This document shows, one piece after another, positions 1 to 11,009 of a stretch of DNA of 64,000 nucleotides. The position numbers were made by a program, and so were the translations under genes. The notes beneath the pieces are model-generated. The model ran no database searches and had not been told where the DNA came from. It was given only the letters and a program-made list of their open reading frames with translations. Positions within the stretch are counted from its first letter, which is position 1; the number at the start of each line of letters is the position of its first letter. Origin of the DNA: Echria macrotheca (Eukaryota > Ascomycota > Sordariomycetes > Sordariales > Schizotheciaceae); the NCBI GenBank assembly GCA_030411725.1, contig MU839837.1, positions 744,001-808,000 of the forward strand. Direction: 5' to 3'.

Positions 1-2422
1 GCGTCTCCCAGCAAAAGTGTCCGAATCGATTCGGACTCGGTCACCCCTTCTCTCCTTCCGGAGAAGGGAGAGATGCTTCGGTCTTCATATATACGCCCCC
101 CAACCAACGTATCGTGGCCGGACCCTAAACCCATGGCCATGTGGTTCCAGCGTTATAGTGTATAGTGCTCCCCCATTCATCCGGCGTCCCTTTCCCCGCA
201 TTCCCCAGGTTTGTTGCTGTCCCTTGGTGGATTCGCCCCCTCCCCCGGATGAGGCCCGTTGTAACGGGAGGAGACGGGGACCTGGGTATTCCCCGTGACT
301 TGCTGTGCTGTTAGCCGGAATTGATGAATGCCATTCTCCAAAGTTGTATACCGCTACCGCCGAGAGATGCGTGCGTGTGTGTGTGAGTGTGTGACCTCCC
401 GGGCTGCATTACACCAAAAAGAAAAGAGGGGTAGAGTATAAACAAAACAGGGCCCCGAGGCGGTACAGTATCCGGGAGTTGGGGTAATGCTGGCCTTGTT
501 GTGTGTGCGGTGGCAGTAGGGTCGGTACATGGTGTCGGGCCAATCTGGAGCGGGATACTACACAGTACTCTTTGCCAGCTAATAAAACATCAGGTAATAT
601 TACGTGGTGTATGGTCCCATCCTGTGCTCATTCTAGAAAGACTTTAAAATCAGCCGGAAAATTTTGGGGCGAAAGAGGGGCAGCGGATTTATTAAGGCAC
701 GGCCGCCCGCCGTATTACATCGGGCTTAGCAATGTGGTTGGTGGTGTGGTGTGAGGGACAGTGTACGGAAGTGCCCCTGTGTGGCGTCCTCTTGGATAAA
801 CTCTGGCGTCCCCCCCTATTCACCCGGCCGTCATCGATGCCCCACATATAGATCCCTTTGTCTATACAATCGCCGTCCCGGATGTGGGGGAGGGCACCTC
901 ATCACGGGGGACCGTTTGGAGGCCAAGAACGCAGAAATAGCCAAGATGCACCGGACGCCGCAGATGGCGGGAGATGACCGGTGAGTCGGCGGACTGGACT
1001 CAGAAATCTCGGACGTCGGACATGCAATGGCCGTGGCGGCTGCTTTTTTGGGGCTGCTATGCTGAGAATTTCTGCGCAAACATGCTTAGAGACGAAAGGT
1101 ACCTTGGGGATCTAATCAAGGTCCTGCTGGGACCGTGGATGGGCTCATAATCTCCGGGCATGAACCGGGTTTCCTCGCACTTGCCGAACGCACCGGTGGA
1201 CCATCATCCGAGATTGTTGGCCTTGTCAACACGGAGGGAACATGAGTCGGAGACGCTTTAAATGTCCGAATGACACGGCAGTTTTACTGGCTGCGGTAAA
1301 TGGTCCGGCCAGGTGCCTGGCAACTCTGTACGTCATGTTTTTATCTTGTTGCCACTGTAATCTACTAATACCTACGAGATTGTTGTGTCGACTTGCGAGG
1401 TTCAGAGAAATCCCAAGACTTACCTCAAATGAACTATGGTATTTGTCTTCCGTCCGTCTTTAGCTTCTCGACCTTTGAAAGACTTTGGCGAAGAACCGAC
1501 ATGGCCATGAAATGACCTTTCCCTATCTCCTTGGACAGAGTGAGAGTTTGGTCTCTCGGTGACGAGGGTGGATTCGAGACCGTTGATTAATGTCAGCACC
1601 AGAAGTGTCGATGTTAACATGAACTGGGTACGGATTACAATCCTAATAAACCCTTGTTTGGGGGGGGGGGGCTTTTTTTTGGCCGACAAGAGACTGAACA
1701 AGATCATAGAAATACAATAGCTGAGTGCTCAAGAATTCATGACTCGAAAGACGACGGTGATCATGATAGAAGGCGTCGGCAGATATTTCGTTTAAAAACA
1801 AATTCTCCCCGACACTTCTCACCTTGGCACATCCTGGATCACCGCCATTCCGGCCACCGAGGACCCTCCTCTGCGACGCACGCAAGAGCAGCCGTACCGC
1901 ACCTACAAACCCCGGTGTTCTGGCTCTGCCGATGGGTGAGTGACAGTGTGCCGTTGTCGGCTGTTCTGGTAAGGGCAATACAGCATCCGATTGGCAGAAA
2001 AGACACGACGACAGGGGTAAAGGGGGATCACTTCACTTGCTGTCGCAGCAGCACTGACATCATCTTGAAACCCGCAGTGAGGCGCCAAGCACGTGTGATT
2101 GTCTTCTTGGCAGCTGTCTTCCTTCCTTTCAATGCTGAGAGAGAAAGGTGTGTAAACATGATTCTTGACCCCATGATCATTGATCGCCGGCTTGGGTTGT
2201 CCCCTTCTGCCGGCGACCGACAGCTCCGGAGCCGTTCAGAGGCACCGTGCCTTTGAGAGTTCTTGGCGATGTATGTAGGTAGTCTCTTAAATAATGTAGT
2301 ACACGCCTCTCCTAGACATCTCGCTTGTTTTCTCGCCAAGTCGGACATTTTCTCGATTCGTTGACTACTTCGCTTCTTTTCGGTGCTGGACACCCTGTTT
2401 GTAATAGTATTTTTTCTTCAAG
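1..2422. other. Gene-poor left edge
   Basis: No reading frame here has recognisable protein features on either strand; the open frames are short, overlap each other and lack codon bias. A G-run followed by a T-run lies at about 1661-1680. The last 100 bases serve as leader of the gene starting at 2423. A distant or non-coding transcript cannot be excluded. Confidence 0.5.
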
Positions 2423-3345
2423 ATGCTTCTTCCAGCTGGTCTCATCGCACTGGCCTTGGCCACTATTGTCTCTGCCGACGACAATGCCGTCAGCGTCAGT
2501 ACCCTCGACTTCAAAAACCGCTTCCAGCAGTCCGGCATCGTGCCCGAGGTCATCGCGGCTCTTGACCCATCGGTATCCTTCTATGTTAGCTACCGAGCGG
2601 CCGCGGACGGACATACCGAGTTGCTAGTGCCAGGATCGAGCTTGACCATTGCCGAAGCGGGCGTCCCTCTCGAATTCAGCGTGGAGAACCTCAACAATGC
2701 GACCAACATCACAGCGCAGACGAGATATCTGATCTACCTGGTATGTTGTCAAACCCAAGAAAGCCAGAGTGACGCTCAAACAGAACAGCTCGATGCCGAT
2801 GCACCTGCACGCGATAACCCGTCCGCCCGGAACCTGCGCCACTACCTCGCGGGGAACTACACGCTCTCGCCGGCCATGTCGTCCGTCCTCACCACCGCCC
2901 AGCGCCTGGCCGTCTCTCCGCAGGTCTTTTTCCCCTTCACGCCGTTCACCCAGCCGAATCCACAACCAAACACGGGCATCCACCGCTTCATCTACGCCCT
3001 GTACGTGCAGCCCGCGCGCTTCAATACTGTCGGGTTCGAGTCCGTGGGGATGGAGCAGGAGACGGCCAACTGGAATGTGAGTCTTTTGAACCGACAGGAT
3101 GACAACGATGAGAGACTGACGATAACGGTCAACAGCTGTCACGATGGAGGACACAGCTTGGTCTTGGCCCCGCGATTGGCGCTACCTTTTTCACCATTGA
3201 CACGACAGCCAACGGTGGCCAGGGGGTGAGCTCCAACGGGACCTCGGTGCTTACGCCGGGTGCGGCTGCGGGCTTGAGGGCGTCTTTACACACCGTGGGC
3301 CTTGCGGTAGTGATGGCGGTTCTCGGATTTGTTACGCTGTTCTGA
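2423..3345 (+). CDS. Secreted, probably GPI-anchored PEBP-family protein
   Basis: Phosphatidylethanolamine-binding protein family (the family of yeast carboxypeptidase Y inhibitor). Three exons: 2423-2740, 2789-3076, 3136-3345, with introns of 48 and 59 nt, giving 271 residues. Visible features are an N-terminal signal peptide (MLLPAGLIALALATIVSA), the family ligand-pocket motif (LLDADAPARDNPSARNLRHY, from about residue 106), the second conserved block around GIHRFIYALYV, and the C-terminal block LGLGPAIGATFF. After a Ser/Thr/Gly linker the protein ends in a hydrophobic stretch with no charged tail (VGLAVVMAVLGFVTLF), as expected for a GPI-anchor signal. It is therefore probably a cell-surface lipid-binding or protease-regulating protein, unlike cytosolic PEBPs. 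The splice junctions restore both conserved blocks in one frame, which is good support. The ligand and target are unknown. Confidence 0.85.
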
Positions 3346-3767
3346 GCTAGGTGATATTGATGAAAGTATACCTAAAAAGGGTAACGCATCTGTCGCCGCG
3401 ACCGGGTAGTAGATAGCAGCCTGAGACCGGAAGCCCGAGGATCATTGCGCACTTGTCGGGAACCAAGTACAGCGTGCGCATAGCGAAAGCTGCGGGCTCT
3501 TGTGTTCGTGGATTTGTTTGTGATATTTCAGAGTCAGACCATAGCGAAGCGAACAGCATTCTTTTCTTCATTTCTCTCCATCTAAAAACTTGGAAGGCGT
3601 GTTCGTGCAGCGGAAGTGATTGAAGAACGATGAAGTCCCATTTCTATGCCCGCCATTGGCTCGTATCCCCGCCTCCCGGCTTCAAGCTACCCTCCCAACT
3701 CTCTGCACTTTCTTGCTCGGCGGAAAAGGAAACCGCTGTTAGTAAAACTACGGAAACGGAAAGCAAT
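3346..3767. other. Spacer between PEBP gene and tRNA
   Basis: About 420 bases containing the 3' flank of the upstream gene and the region downstream of the tRNA. No coding or RNA feature recognised. Confidence 0.5.
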
Positions 3768-3781
3768 AAAAAAAGAAAAAA
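3768..3781 (-). terminator. RNA polymerase III terminator of tRNA-Gly
   Basis: On the minus strand, T6 then C then T7 begins six bases past the 3' end of the tRNA. This is the standard oligo-T termination signal of RNA polymerase III. Confidence 0.85.
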
Positions 3782-3786
3782 TCTGT

Positions 3787-3872
3787 TGCGCGAACCGGGA
3801 TTCGAACCCGGGTCCCTTGCTATCTCAGGAGAAGATGGGAAGCAAGAATTCTAACCTCTAAACCATCCGCGC
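3787..3872 (-). tRNA. tRNA-Gly (anticodon CCC) with intron
   Basis: Read on the minus strand the gene starts GCGCGGATGGTTTAGAGG and ends in the T arm GGTTCGAATCC and acceptor strand TTCGCGC, giving a 7-bp acceptor stem (one G-T pair) and discriminator A at 3787. The anticodon stem CTTGC/GCAAG encloses a loop with T-T-CCC-A; the bases left over after position 37 form an intron of about 14 nt (about 3821-3834). Mature length is about 72 nt, right for tRNA-Gly. The D-arm A box (TGGTTTAGAGG) and the B box are both present. The anticodon CCC is read from the position of the invariant T33; a shift of one base would change the assignment but not the tRNA call. Confidence 0.92.
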
Positions 3873-4907
3873 TTTTTGGTGATTGGTTTTTGATAGCACA
3901 TGTGGAGTATATAAAGACAGCTCTGCTCCATGCCTTGAGATTAATTCTCGACAACCCAATACCCAGCGGTTTACCGCCTGAAACGATCCCTGAACGCTTA
4001 CAGGGACAACAATGCAGTCCAAAGAACATTTCCGCTGTCTAACACAGTACTACAGCGGAAGACTGCTTGAGACAAGGTACTGCAGTCATTCCAGCCTGGA
4101 CGGCTACACGTAAAACACACCGGGGCAAGGCGCCTGCACTGCACAGGGAGAGTCATCCGCCAGAAGTCCGCGTTGCCTCCTCATTCACCGTGTCCTATCT
4201 ATCTCGACAATATGTTCTCCCATTACATAAAAGCAGATGCATATCCTCCCCCGAGCATCTTCCCACTACATTATCTCTAAACACATAGAGAGTCCCCCCC
4301 AGACATATGTAGTGTAGACCGAAACCGATCCGATCTAGCACGCAGACTATCAACACCCTGCAGCGTCACAACCACAACCTCCCCATTAGGTAAGGTACCT
4401 ACATACCCAGCCCCATCTACACACCAAAAACTGCTGATCATCGATAAACACGTGGGCCCCAGCCCGCCCGTCACCTTCTCGATTCGTGCCATCCGGACCG
4501 GTGCAATGTCCCGGCGCTAATGCAAGGACGGCGTTGTATCGAGATATCGACCCTCGCCGCAAAAGCTTGTTTTTTCGCAGCGGGCGCGGGTTGTGGCGAG
4601 CTGTCGATTGTGGCCTGTGATTGGCCGCCGGGACTGATTTGAGGGGACAGCCATGGGCAGCCTGAAGGGGTGTTGCGACTTGCGGACGCAACGTGAGCGG
4701 TTGATTGGGCGGGATCTCGCCGTCTTGGCGGGGGTACTGATCTCTCTACCGTCCTTGTGTTTTCAAGATGCGACGGTGGACTGAAAACACAGACATGGGC
4801 TTCCATGTGATCGATATAAAGAGGATGTAAACTGACCGGAGTAGACCGTGATGGCTCTCTTCTATCCCTAGACTCCGGTCCCCGCGAAACTCCAAGTTGA
4901 CGCCAAA
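3873..4907. other. Spacer with promoter of the nuclease gene
   Basis: About 1 kb between the tRNA and the S1/P1 nuclease. A TATATAAA element at about 3909-3916 lies about 40 bases upstream of the tRNA 5' end. A TATA box for the nuclease sits at 4815-4820. No coding frame is convincing. Confidence 0.5.
4815..4820 (+). promoter_or_regulatory. TATA box of the S1/P1 nuclease gene
   Basis: TATAAA in the context tcgaTATAAAgagg, 88 bases before the start codon of the nuclease gene, a plausible distance for a short fungal leader. Confidence 0.5.
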
Positions 4908-5915
4908 ATGGCCCGAATTCTACCCCTTATCACCCTGCTCGCCGCGTCCCTCCCGGCAGTCCACGCCTGGGGCGCCATGGGGCACTACGCCGTCGCCTAC
5001 GTCGCGACCAACTTCGTCTCCACCACAACCAAGTCCTACATGCAAACCCTACTAGCCGACACCACGACCGACTACCTCGCCAGCGTAGCCACCTGGGCCG
5101 ACTCATACCGATCCACATCCGCCGGCGCCTTCAGCGCGCCCTTCCACTACATCGACGCGCTCGACAGCCCGCCGTCGAGCTGCAGCGTCAGCCTGAGTCG
5201 CGACTGCAACGGGGGCGGGTGCGTCGTCAGCGCCATCGCCAACTACACGTCCCGACTGCAAAACACGGCGCTGAGCGCGTCGGAGCGCCAGATCGCCGCC
5301 AAGATGGTCATCCACTTCCTCGGCGACGTCGGCCAGCCGCTGCACTGCGAGAACCTCGACGAGGGCGGCAACACGGTGGACGTCACTTACAACAAATCCT
5401 CGACGAACCTGCACGCCGTCTGGGACACCAAGATCCCCGAGCACATCTCGGGCGGGTCGTCCAAGTCGGTGGCCAAGACGTGGGCTGCGAATCTGACTGC
5501 CGGTATGTCTGCCCCCCTTTTTCAACCACTACCTACTCTAGCTCTTTTGCGTGTGTGTGTGTACGGCTGGCTGATAGCAGCAGAGATCAACTCGGGCTCG
5601 TATCACTCTTTGGCTTCAGGCTGGGTCAGCGGCATGAGTATCACCAACGCACAAGCCTCGGCGCTGACCTGGGCGTCCGAGAGTAACGCTGAAGTATGTA
5701 CCGTTGTCATGCCCAACGGTCTCTCGCCGCTTGAGACCCAGGATCTCTCTGGCGCCTACACCACGAGCGCGACGCCGACCGTGAGGCTTCAAATCGCCAA
5801 ACAAGGATACCGGTACGTGCATTGGTTCCCCTTTTCACATGCTCTTCAGAGTTGTCTGGCTAACACGGACCGCAGGCTGGCAAAGTGGCTGGACGCTATT
5901 GTGGCTTCTCTTTAG
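4908..5915 (+). CDS. Secreted S1/P1-type single-strand nuclease
   Basis: Zn-dependent nuclease that cleaves single-stranded DNA/RNA and 3'-phosphomonoesters outside the cell. Three exons: 4908-5502, about 5584-5812, 5876-5915; the first acceptor may be 5580 or 5583 (CAGCAG), giving 288 or 287 residues, the usual S1 length. The signal peptide MARILPLITLLAASLPAVHA is followed directly by WGAMGH, so cleavage would expose the Trp that acts as N-terminal zinc ligand in this family. Other zinc ligands are visible: Asp in ATWADSYR, His in FHYIDA, the two His in HFLGDVGQPLHCE, and NLHAVWD. Conserved cysteines CSVSLSRDC and ESNAEVC fit the family disulphides. The C-terminal RLAKWLDAIV is restored only by the second intron. 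Role: probably nutrient (phosphate/nucleoside) scavenging from nucleic acids. Confidence 0.93.
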   Translation: MARILPLITLLAASLPAVHAWGAMGHYAVAYVATNFVSTTTKSYMQTLLADTTTDYLASVATWADSYRSTSAGAFSAPFHYIDALDSPPSSCSVSLSRDCNGGGCVVSAIANYTSRLQNTALSASERQIAAKMVIHFLGDVGQPLHCENLDEGGNTVDVTYNKSSTNLHAVWDTKIPEHISGGSSKSVAKTWAANLTAGMSAPLFQPLPTLALLRVCVYGWLIAAEINSGSYHSLASGWVSGMSITNAQASALTWASESNAEVCTVVMPNGLSPLETQDLSGAYTTSATPTVRLQIAKQGYRYVHWFPFSHALQSCLANTDRRLAKWLDAIVASL

Positions 5916-6031
5916 AAAATCTTTGGGCAGGAAAGAGTGCGAAACGAGAGGGGAATCAGGGCTCTTCATTGTGAGTTTCTAGGTACGGAACTTGTGTCAG
6001 ATCCTATCTCAAGGTAGCCATCACACCGCCA

Positions 6032-7975
6032 TCAAACCGGGTGTCCACCGATCAAGCACTCCATATAGAGCCTGTATCCGGCCTGAAATTCAGATTCAGG
6101 GTCATCAGGATCAGAGGCTTCGGGATCAGAGTCCTCCGAGACGCTCCCTGCCTCGGGCGCGTCAGCTTCAGCGTACTCGGCTTGATCGTCCTCAGATTCT
6201 AACTCGGCTTCGGAATCCTCTGCTCCGTAGAATTCCTCTTTGGCCCGGGCAAATTGTTCTGCAGATTCCAACGCGATCAGAGGGTTGATCTCGTCCCGTC
6301 CCAGCACAAATTTCCCAGCAGCTTCATAAACTGGGACCCTGTTTTTGTCGTACCGAATCCACCACACATCACCTTCACCACACGACTCTGAATAAAGGAG
6401 GTTGTTGAAGCCCCCGCCGGAGAGACCCACAAAAAGGATGTCGGGGTTGCGTCCCTCCAACCGCAGTTTTGCGTAACTTGCTCGCAAAATATCCAAAGGC
6501 CGCGCCCAGCGACCGCCCTTGGCCACCGCAACCCACTCAAGACTCATTGAGTCGAGACGAGAACAACTGGCTAGTTGGCAAAAAAAATTCCCGAGCTGTC
6601 CCTCGGTGAACGTAACAAACGAGATGCGAATTGACTTGATGTTGACAAAACAGGCTGCTGAGAAAACCGACCCTAACCGAATGAATGCTGGGCTGGGATC
6701 GAAGTCCCAGTCCCGGCGATAGTTGTGTATGAAAGACTCAAAGTCCAAGTCCACATGTTCTAGCTGTGGGTTAGAGAGAAGCACACCGAGATACTTTTCC
6801 AGAGCCACCCGATCTTGCCCGTCAGGGTGATAATCTTGCTCACAGTTTTCGAAATCAACAACCACGCTCCGAGTGGCTCGGAAAGCGGTCTCGAGGTCTT
6901 TCCAGGCCACAATGTCTGGATTTTCGCCGACGTGGTGGTGCAAGCCTTCAAAGTCGTTTTCGATGGCGAGAGGGCCAAGGAAGAGCCCGTCAATCCGTCC
7001 TCCCATTTCATGAATGGAGGTGGGGAGTGTCCAATATAGCTGGGGGCTAGCCAACGGTTCCGTGGGAGGGTTCAGCTCGCTAAGCCAGGGCCAAGTGTGG
7101 GACGAGGTCATGAGTTGATGGAGGGCTGAGTCGTTGGCAAGACGGGTCACGTCAACGCCGCCTGGGCAGGTTTGACCAGGGGAATTAAAGTATTCGTCAA
7201 GGGGGAAATCGGGTCGATCGATCAATGCCAGCGCTGGAAAGGAAGGAATGCGGCAAAACAACGCCGCAAGACGATTGGCAAGTAGCCCATCCTCAAACAG
7301 AGCTTGTTGTTCTTGTTGTTTCTCTCGGTATTTAGCCCAACCGTCCTCAAGCAGCAGCCAGTTACTCCAGAAGACGTCCACTTCGTCCCCAGTAAGATCA
7401 TGGTATGACTTCCAGCCGACACGTAGAGGCTTGTTGAGATGACTAGGCCAGTCGTTTTCATACCCGCTGCTCCACGCCGTGTTCAACTCCCACCATTGCT
7501 CTGATGCGGCCGAGTAGGCCCGGCTAATGTCCGTGTCTTTTTCGGAGCGGGCAATGTTTCGACAATGTTCAAACAACCTTTGTGCAACCATCTCTTGTAT
7601 ATCTCTGTAGCGGATCATACTGTTGGCGACATCGGCTGGCCTGCAGGACAGAGAGATGCGGACAAGGCGTACGCCGCGGGCGATTTGGGCATTTTGGACA
7701 AGGTGTTCGGCGCTATCGATGGACTGCGGGTTGATTTGAACATCGAGGACAGGGACAAGCAGCGGCGAGGCTAGATGACAGAGCCTCCGACAAACCAAGC
7801 GGGTAGCCTGAATCGTCTTGAGGTGGGCATCGTTGGGTCGGTGCGTCCTTCGAATCGCGCGGGGGCTTTCGAGAATGTCGAGGGCAGGTGCGGCGATTGA
7901 CTTGAAGATCTCGAGCAGTATTTCGTTTGGAAGATCCAGGAGGGTCAGCGGACGAGTGCTGTGGGACGAAGCCAT
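6032..7975 (-). CDS. F-box domain protein
   Basis: Uninterrupted frame of 647 residues. An F-box is clear near the N-terminus (LLDLPNEILLEIFKSIAAPALD, residues about 12-35), so the protein probably acts as substrate-recognition subunit of an SCF ubiquitin ligase through Skp1. A second conserved fungal stretch (TRLVCRRLCHLASPLLVPVLDV) follows, as in many fungal F-box proteins. The middle, about 500 residues, has no repeat I can identify (no clear LRR or WD40). The C-terminus is very acidic (Glu/Asp/Ser-rich, about residues 575-630) and ends in a short ordered-looking segment. The substrate is unknown. The gene is convergent with the S1 nuclease gene, with about 115 bases between the stops. Confidence 0.85.
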   Translation of the reverse strand: MASSHSTRPLTLLDLPNEILLEIFKSIAAPALDILESPRAIRRTHRPNDAHLKTIQATRLVCRRLCHLASPLLVPVLDVQINPQSIDSAEHLVQNAQIARGVRLVRISLSCRPADVANSMIRYRDIQEMVAQRLFEHCRNIARSEKDTDISRAYSAASEQWWELNTAWSSGYENDWPSHLNKPLRVGWKSYHDLTGDEVDVFWSNWLLLEDGWAKYREKQQEQQALFEDGLLANRLAALFCRIPSFPALALIDRPDFPLDEYFNSPGQTCPGGVDVTRLANDSALHQLMTSSHTWPWLSELNPPTEPLASPQLYWTLPTSIHEMGGRIDGLFLGPLAIENDFEGLHHHVGENPDIVAWKDLETAFRATRSVVVDFENCEQDYHPDGQDRVALEKYLGVLLSNPQLEHVDLDFESFIHNYRRDWDFDPSPAFIRLGSVFSAACFVNIKSIRISFVTFTEGQLGNFFCQLASCSRLDSMSLEWVAVAKGGRWARPLDILRASYAKLRLEGRNPDILFVGLSGGGFNNLLYSESCGEGDVWWIRYDKNRVPVYEAAGKFVLGRDEINPLIALESAEQFARAKEEFYGAEDSEAELESEDDQAEYAEADAPEAGSVSEDSDPEASDPDDPESEFQAGYRLYMECLIGGHPV

Positions 7976-8354
7976 TTGACGGGGTTTCTGGGGGTTCGCA
8001 GTTGTTGTGTTTTCCGTTGGAGAACCCAGCGCGAACGCGTTTGCTGGAGTTCGATTTTGGCGGCCCCACAGGAGCTCATTCCCTTTTTGGGCTTAGCGGT
8101 CTTTTGTGCTGCAGGTTTTTCACCAAGACGCCCTCATCGTCGTTCCTGCAAGCAATTGCAGCAAAAGGGACAAAACTGAATTCATTATATACAAAGAAGC
8201 TGTTGTTTCCAAGCTGATTACGTCGTCCCCTTATACTAGGTACCTTCTCATTACACCCCCCAAACCCAACTTTTGCGAACTACAAGAATTACACACCCTC
8301 CCCGTTCCATGTTTTTCTTCTCATTTCAAGCAAGAGAAACTCAACAAAGTTCGC
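7976..8354. other. Spacer upstream of F-box gene
   Basis: This 379-base gap holds the promoter of the leftward F-box gene and the 3' flank of the leftward lactonohydrolase gene. Open frames across it on the plus strand look like antisense noise. Confidence 0.5.
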
Positions 8355-9907
8355 TCACAAGTACTTCTCAACAAACGAACCCTCTGCGGCAAGCGTGACG
8401 TAGAAAAGCTGCGTCTCGCCGCCAATGACCATGCGGCCGCCGCCGACAAACTGGAAGTTGGCCGAGGTGCGGCCCGTGTAGATCTTGCCGAGGAGGGTGC
8501 CCGAGGGGTTCCACACGTGGATGCCGTCGCCGACGCCGGCGTAGACGTTGCCCTTGCTGTCGACGTGGACGCCTTTTCGATTATTAGCATATACTTGTGG
8601 AAAAGAGGAGAAGGTGGTGGGAGGGGGGGGACAATACCATCGGGAATGTTGGTGTCCACAAACGCAAAGGTCTTGCGGTTCTCAAAGGTGCCGTCTTCCA
8701 TGACGTTGAAGCGGTAGCTGCGTATGATTAGCTGGGAAGGTTTAGGTGGCTGGGAGATGGAAATACGTACATGGACGAGGGGTTGCCCAGCTCGAGCCCG
8801 TTGCGCCAGATACCGGTGTCGGAGACGTATGCGTACTTGCCGTCGGGAGAGAATGTGATGCCTGTAGTCGAATCAGCATGAATAGATCCGAAGCGAGAAA
8901 AAGGGTGGGAACGCACCGTTGGGCATGATGAATCCGTCAGCAGCAACTTGCACGGCACCGGTCACGTCGTTGTACCGCCACACCTGGGTCTGCATGCCGG
9001 CGGCCGGCCGGAAGTTGTTGGACAGGCCGTAGGTCGGGTCAGTAAAATAAATGTCGAGATTACGCGGGTTGATGGCCAAGTCATTGAGCGAGTTGAACTG
9101 GCGGCCGAAGAAGTTGTTGAGCAGGACTTCCGTTGTGTCAATTTGGGTCTCTTTTCGATCAGACTAAAAAGAATCTTACCGGTCGTGTTGTACGGCGCAA
9201 CGGGGTTCATGACAAAAAGGCCGGGAGCAATATTGGGGCCCTGGCCCTCAGCGGCAAACAGAAGCTTGCCCTTGTACTGGGTAGCGCCTGAGTACTCGTC
9301 AATTTACAATCGATTCGCAGGGGTCAGAAAGCATACCATTGGGATTAGGAATCTGCGGGTTCGACGGGATTTCAGTGACGGTAACCTTGCCGACGGCGTT
9401 GCGCGAGCTCTTCACAGCGTCGGCTTCCTTCAGCGAGATCTTGTAGATGGCGGCCGACTTGTTGAGACCGGTGCCGGCGTCCGGGTTTCCGGCATTCTGC
9501 ACAAAGAAGGCTTCGTCGGTTGGCTTGTACCAGACCACGGCCTCGTGGAAGATGGGGTCCTTGGGTGTCTGCGCCAAGATGGTGAAGGTCGGATTGGGCC
9601 CCAGGATGTCTAGAAAGGCATCGTCATAGACGTGGAAGGGCTTGTCTGTGAGCGCCTCAGCCGTGTAGTTGAGCGGGACCCATGGGTTCTGCCACGCTTG
9701 TTAGTGGTTTTTCCCAACGGACAAAATGCTGCTTACACTGCTGGCATTGTAATCAGAAGCGGGCGGCACGGTCGGCAGCACGTTCAATGCCTTCTGGTTG
9801 ATGACCTGCGCCAACGCAGGGACAGCGCGCTTGGCCAGCGGAGGACCGGCGTAGACAGCCTGACCGAGCAAAGCGGTCGCGGCGGCGAACGAGGTGAGTG
9901 ACGGCAT
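8355..9907 (-). CDS. Secreted lactonohydrolase, SMP-30/gluconolactonase family
   Basis: Seven exons on the minus strand: 9907-9737, 9688-9337, 9287-9180, 9126-8917, 8861-8771, 8717-8638, 8572-8355, all introns 48-65 nt, total 409 residues. Every junction keeps frame and rejoins a conserved segment, so the model is well supported. It starts with a signal peptide (MPSLTSFAAATALLGQAVYA) and a dibasic site (LAKR). The block HVYDDAFLDILGPNPTF and then PIFHEAVVWYKPTDEAFFVQN match fungal lactonohydrolases (the Fusarium D-pantolactone hydrolase type) with a calcium-binding six-bladed propeller. NSLNDLAINPRNLDIYFTDP carries the metal-binding Asn/Asp of the SMP-30 family, and GITFSPDGKYAYVSDTG is another typical blade. 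Expected activity: hydrolysis of aldonic or other lactones; the true substrate is not shown. An AT-rich TATA-like sequence lies about 100 bases upstream. Confidence 0.9.
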
Positions 9908-11009
9908 CTTGGGCTGGCGGAGACGATCTCAACGGTACCTCATTAAGCTTCGACGGGCCTCGACTATAGGTAGCGTGGAGCACAGGAAGAATGGGTCCCG
10001 ATATTTATGACTTTTTCTTCTCCCGGGTCCTCCCAGCAACAACAGGCCGTGCGGTGAGGGGTTCGTATGCAGGAACAGCGGCCAGAACGACCCTGGGATA
10101 ATATAATGACCCATGATGACGGTGGGTCAATTATATCATTGTGCCAAAAATGCTGGCTGATCCCGCACACGGTTTATCCGGTTCCTGGGTCTGGGTCTAG
10201 CTCCGCGCCGGTCATTTCCCTGCTTCCCTGGCCCGACATGTGCATCCCCCCGCATCGCCCCGGATTGGACGCCACCCACGACCGACATAACTTCCCGGCG
10301 GACTGCCCCAGCGATTCTGTACAAGTTAGAAGAAGGGATAAACTCGTAGAAGCCGTACTTCTTCCAGGCAAAATACTGCCGTGATGGCTTATTACCCAAC
10401 CGAATCACGCCCACCGGCCGCTCGACTGTAGGGTTCCCTCTACCCGTCCGCTTGGGACGCCAAGAATAAGCGGATCTCGATTGTTGCGTTTCCCGGCTGC
10501 CCGGGACGGAAACGCGAGCGGGGACGTTGGACACGGCAGGTGTCATGAGAGAGTTGCACTGGAAGTAGACCACCTACCTATGTACTCGAACTTCCAACCG
10601 TGATGGAAAAGTTGGATTCTCCTGTGGCGGACAACAGCTAAGGAGCTGGTCTTTTAATTCTAGGTAGGTTATCGGGGGAGATGGACTTTCCGCTTTCTGA
10701 ACGTTTCCACTCCCTACCTACCTAGGTACGAATACAGTAGCCTCGGTTATTGATAGGCATACACTGCATTAGTCGGGCATGCACCGAGTGTAGCCGGTTG
10801 ACATCTGACGCGTCGTCATTTTTCCGAGAACCTCTAGACTAGGAACTAATCTGCCGTCTCCTAAAGAAAACTGTTCCAGACTATGACGGAATCCTCCCAA
10901 GGTCCGGTATGACCACATCGCGGGGCAAGTGTCGATCCCCTACCACCCATTGGATAGATCGTCGCTCTTCTCCATGGTACGGCTCGTGAACCCGGTAAAC
11001 GGCTTCCAC
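9908..11009. other. Spacer with CCTA/TAGG motif
   Basis: About 1.1 kb. The first 150 bases are promoter of the leftward lactonohydrolase gene. CTACCTACCTAGGTACG at 10714-10730 is one of the dispersed palindromic motifs of this window. No gene seen. Confidence 0.5.

Noticed and set aside
1654..2256. 200-codon frame that starts in a G/T homopolymer
   Set aside because: Low-quality composition rich in His/Arg/Ser, with equally long frames on the other strand.
8106..8717. 203-codon plus-strand frame over the end of the lactonohydrolase gene
   Set aside because: Antisense to two well-supported exons and their intron.
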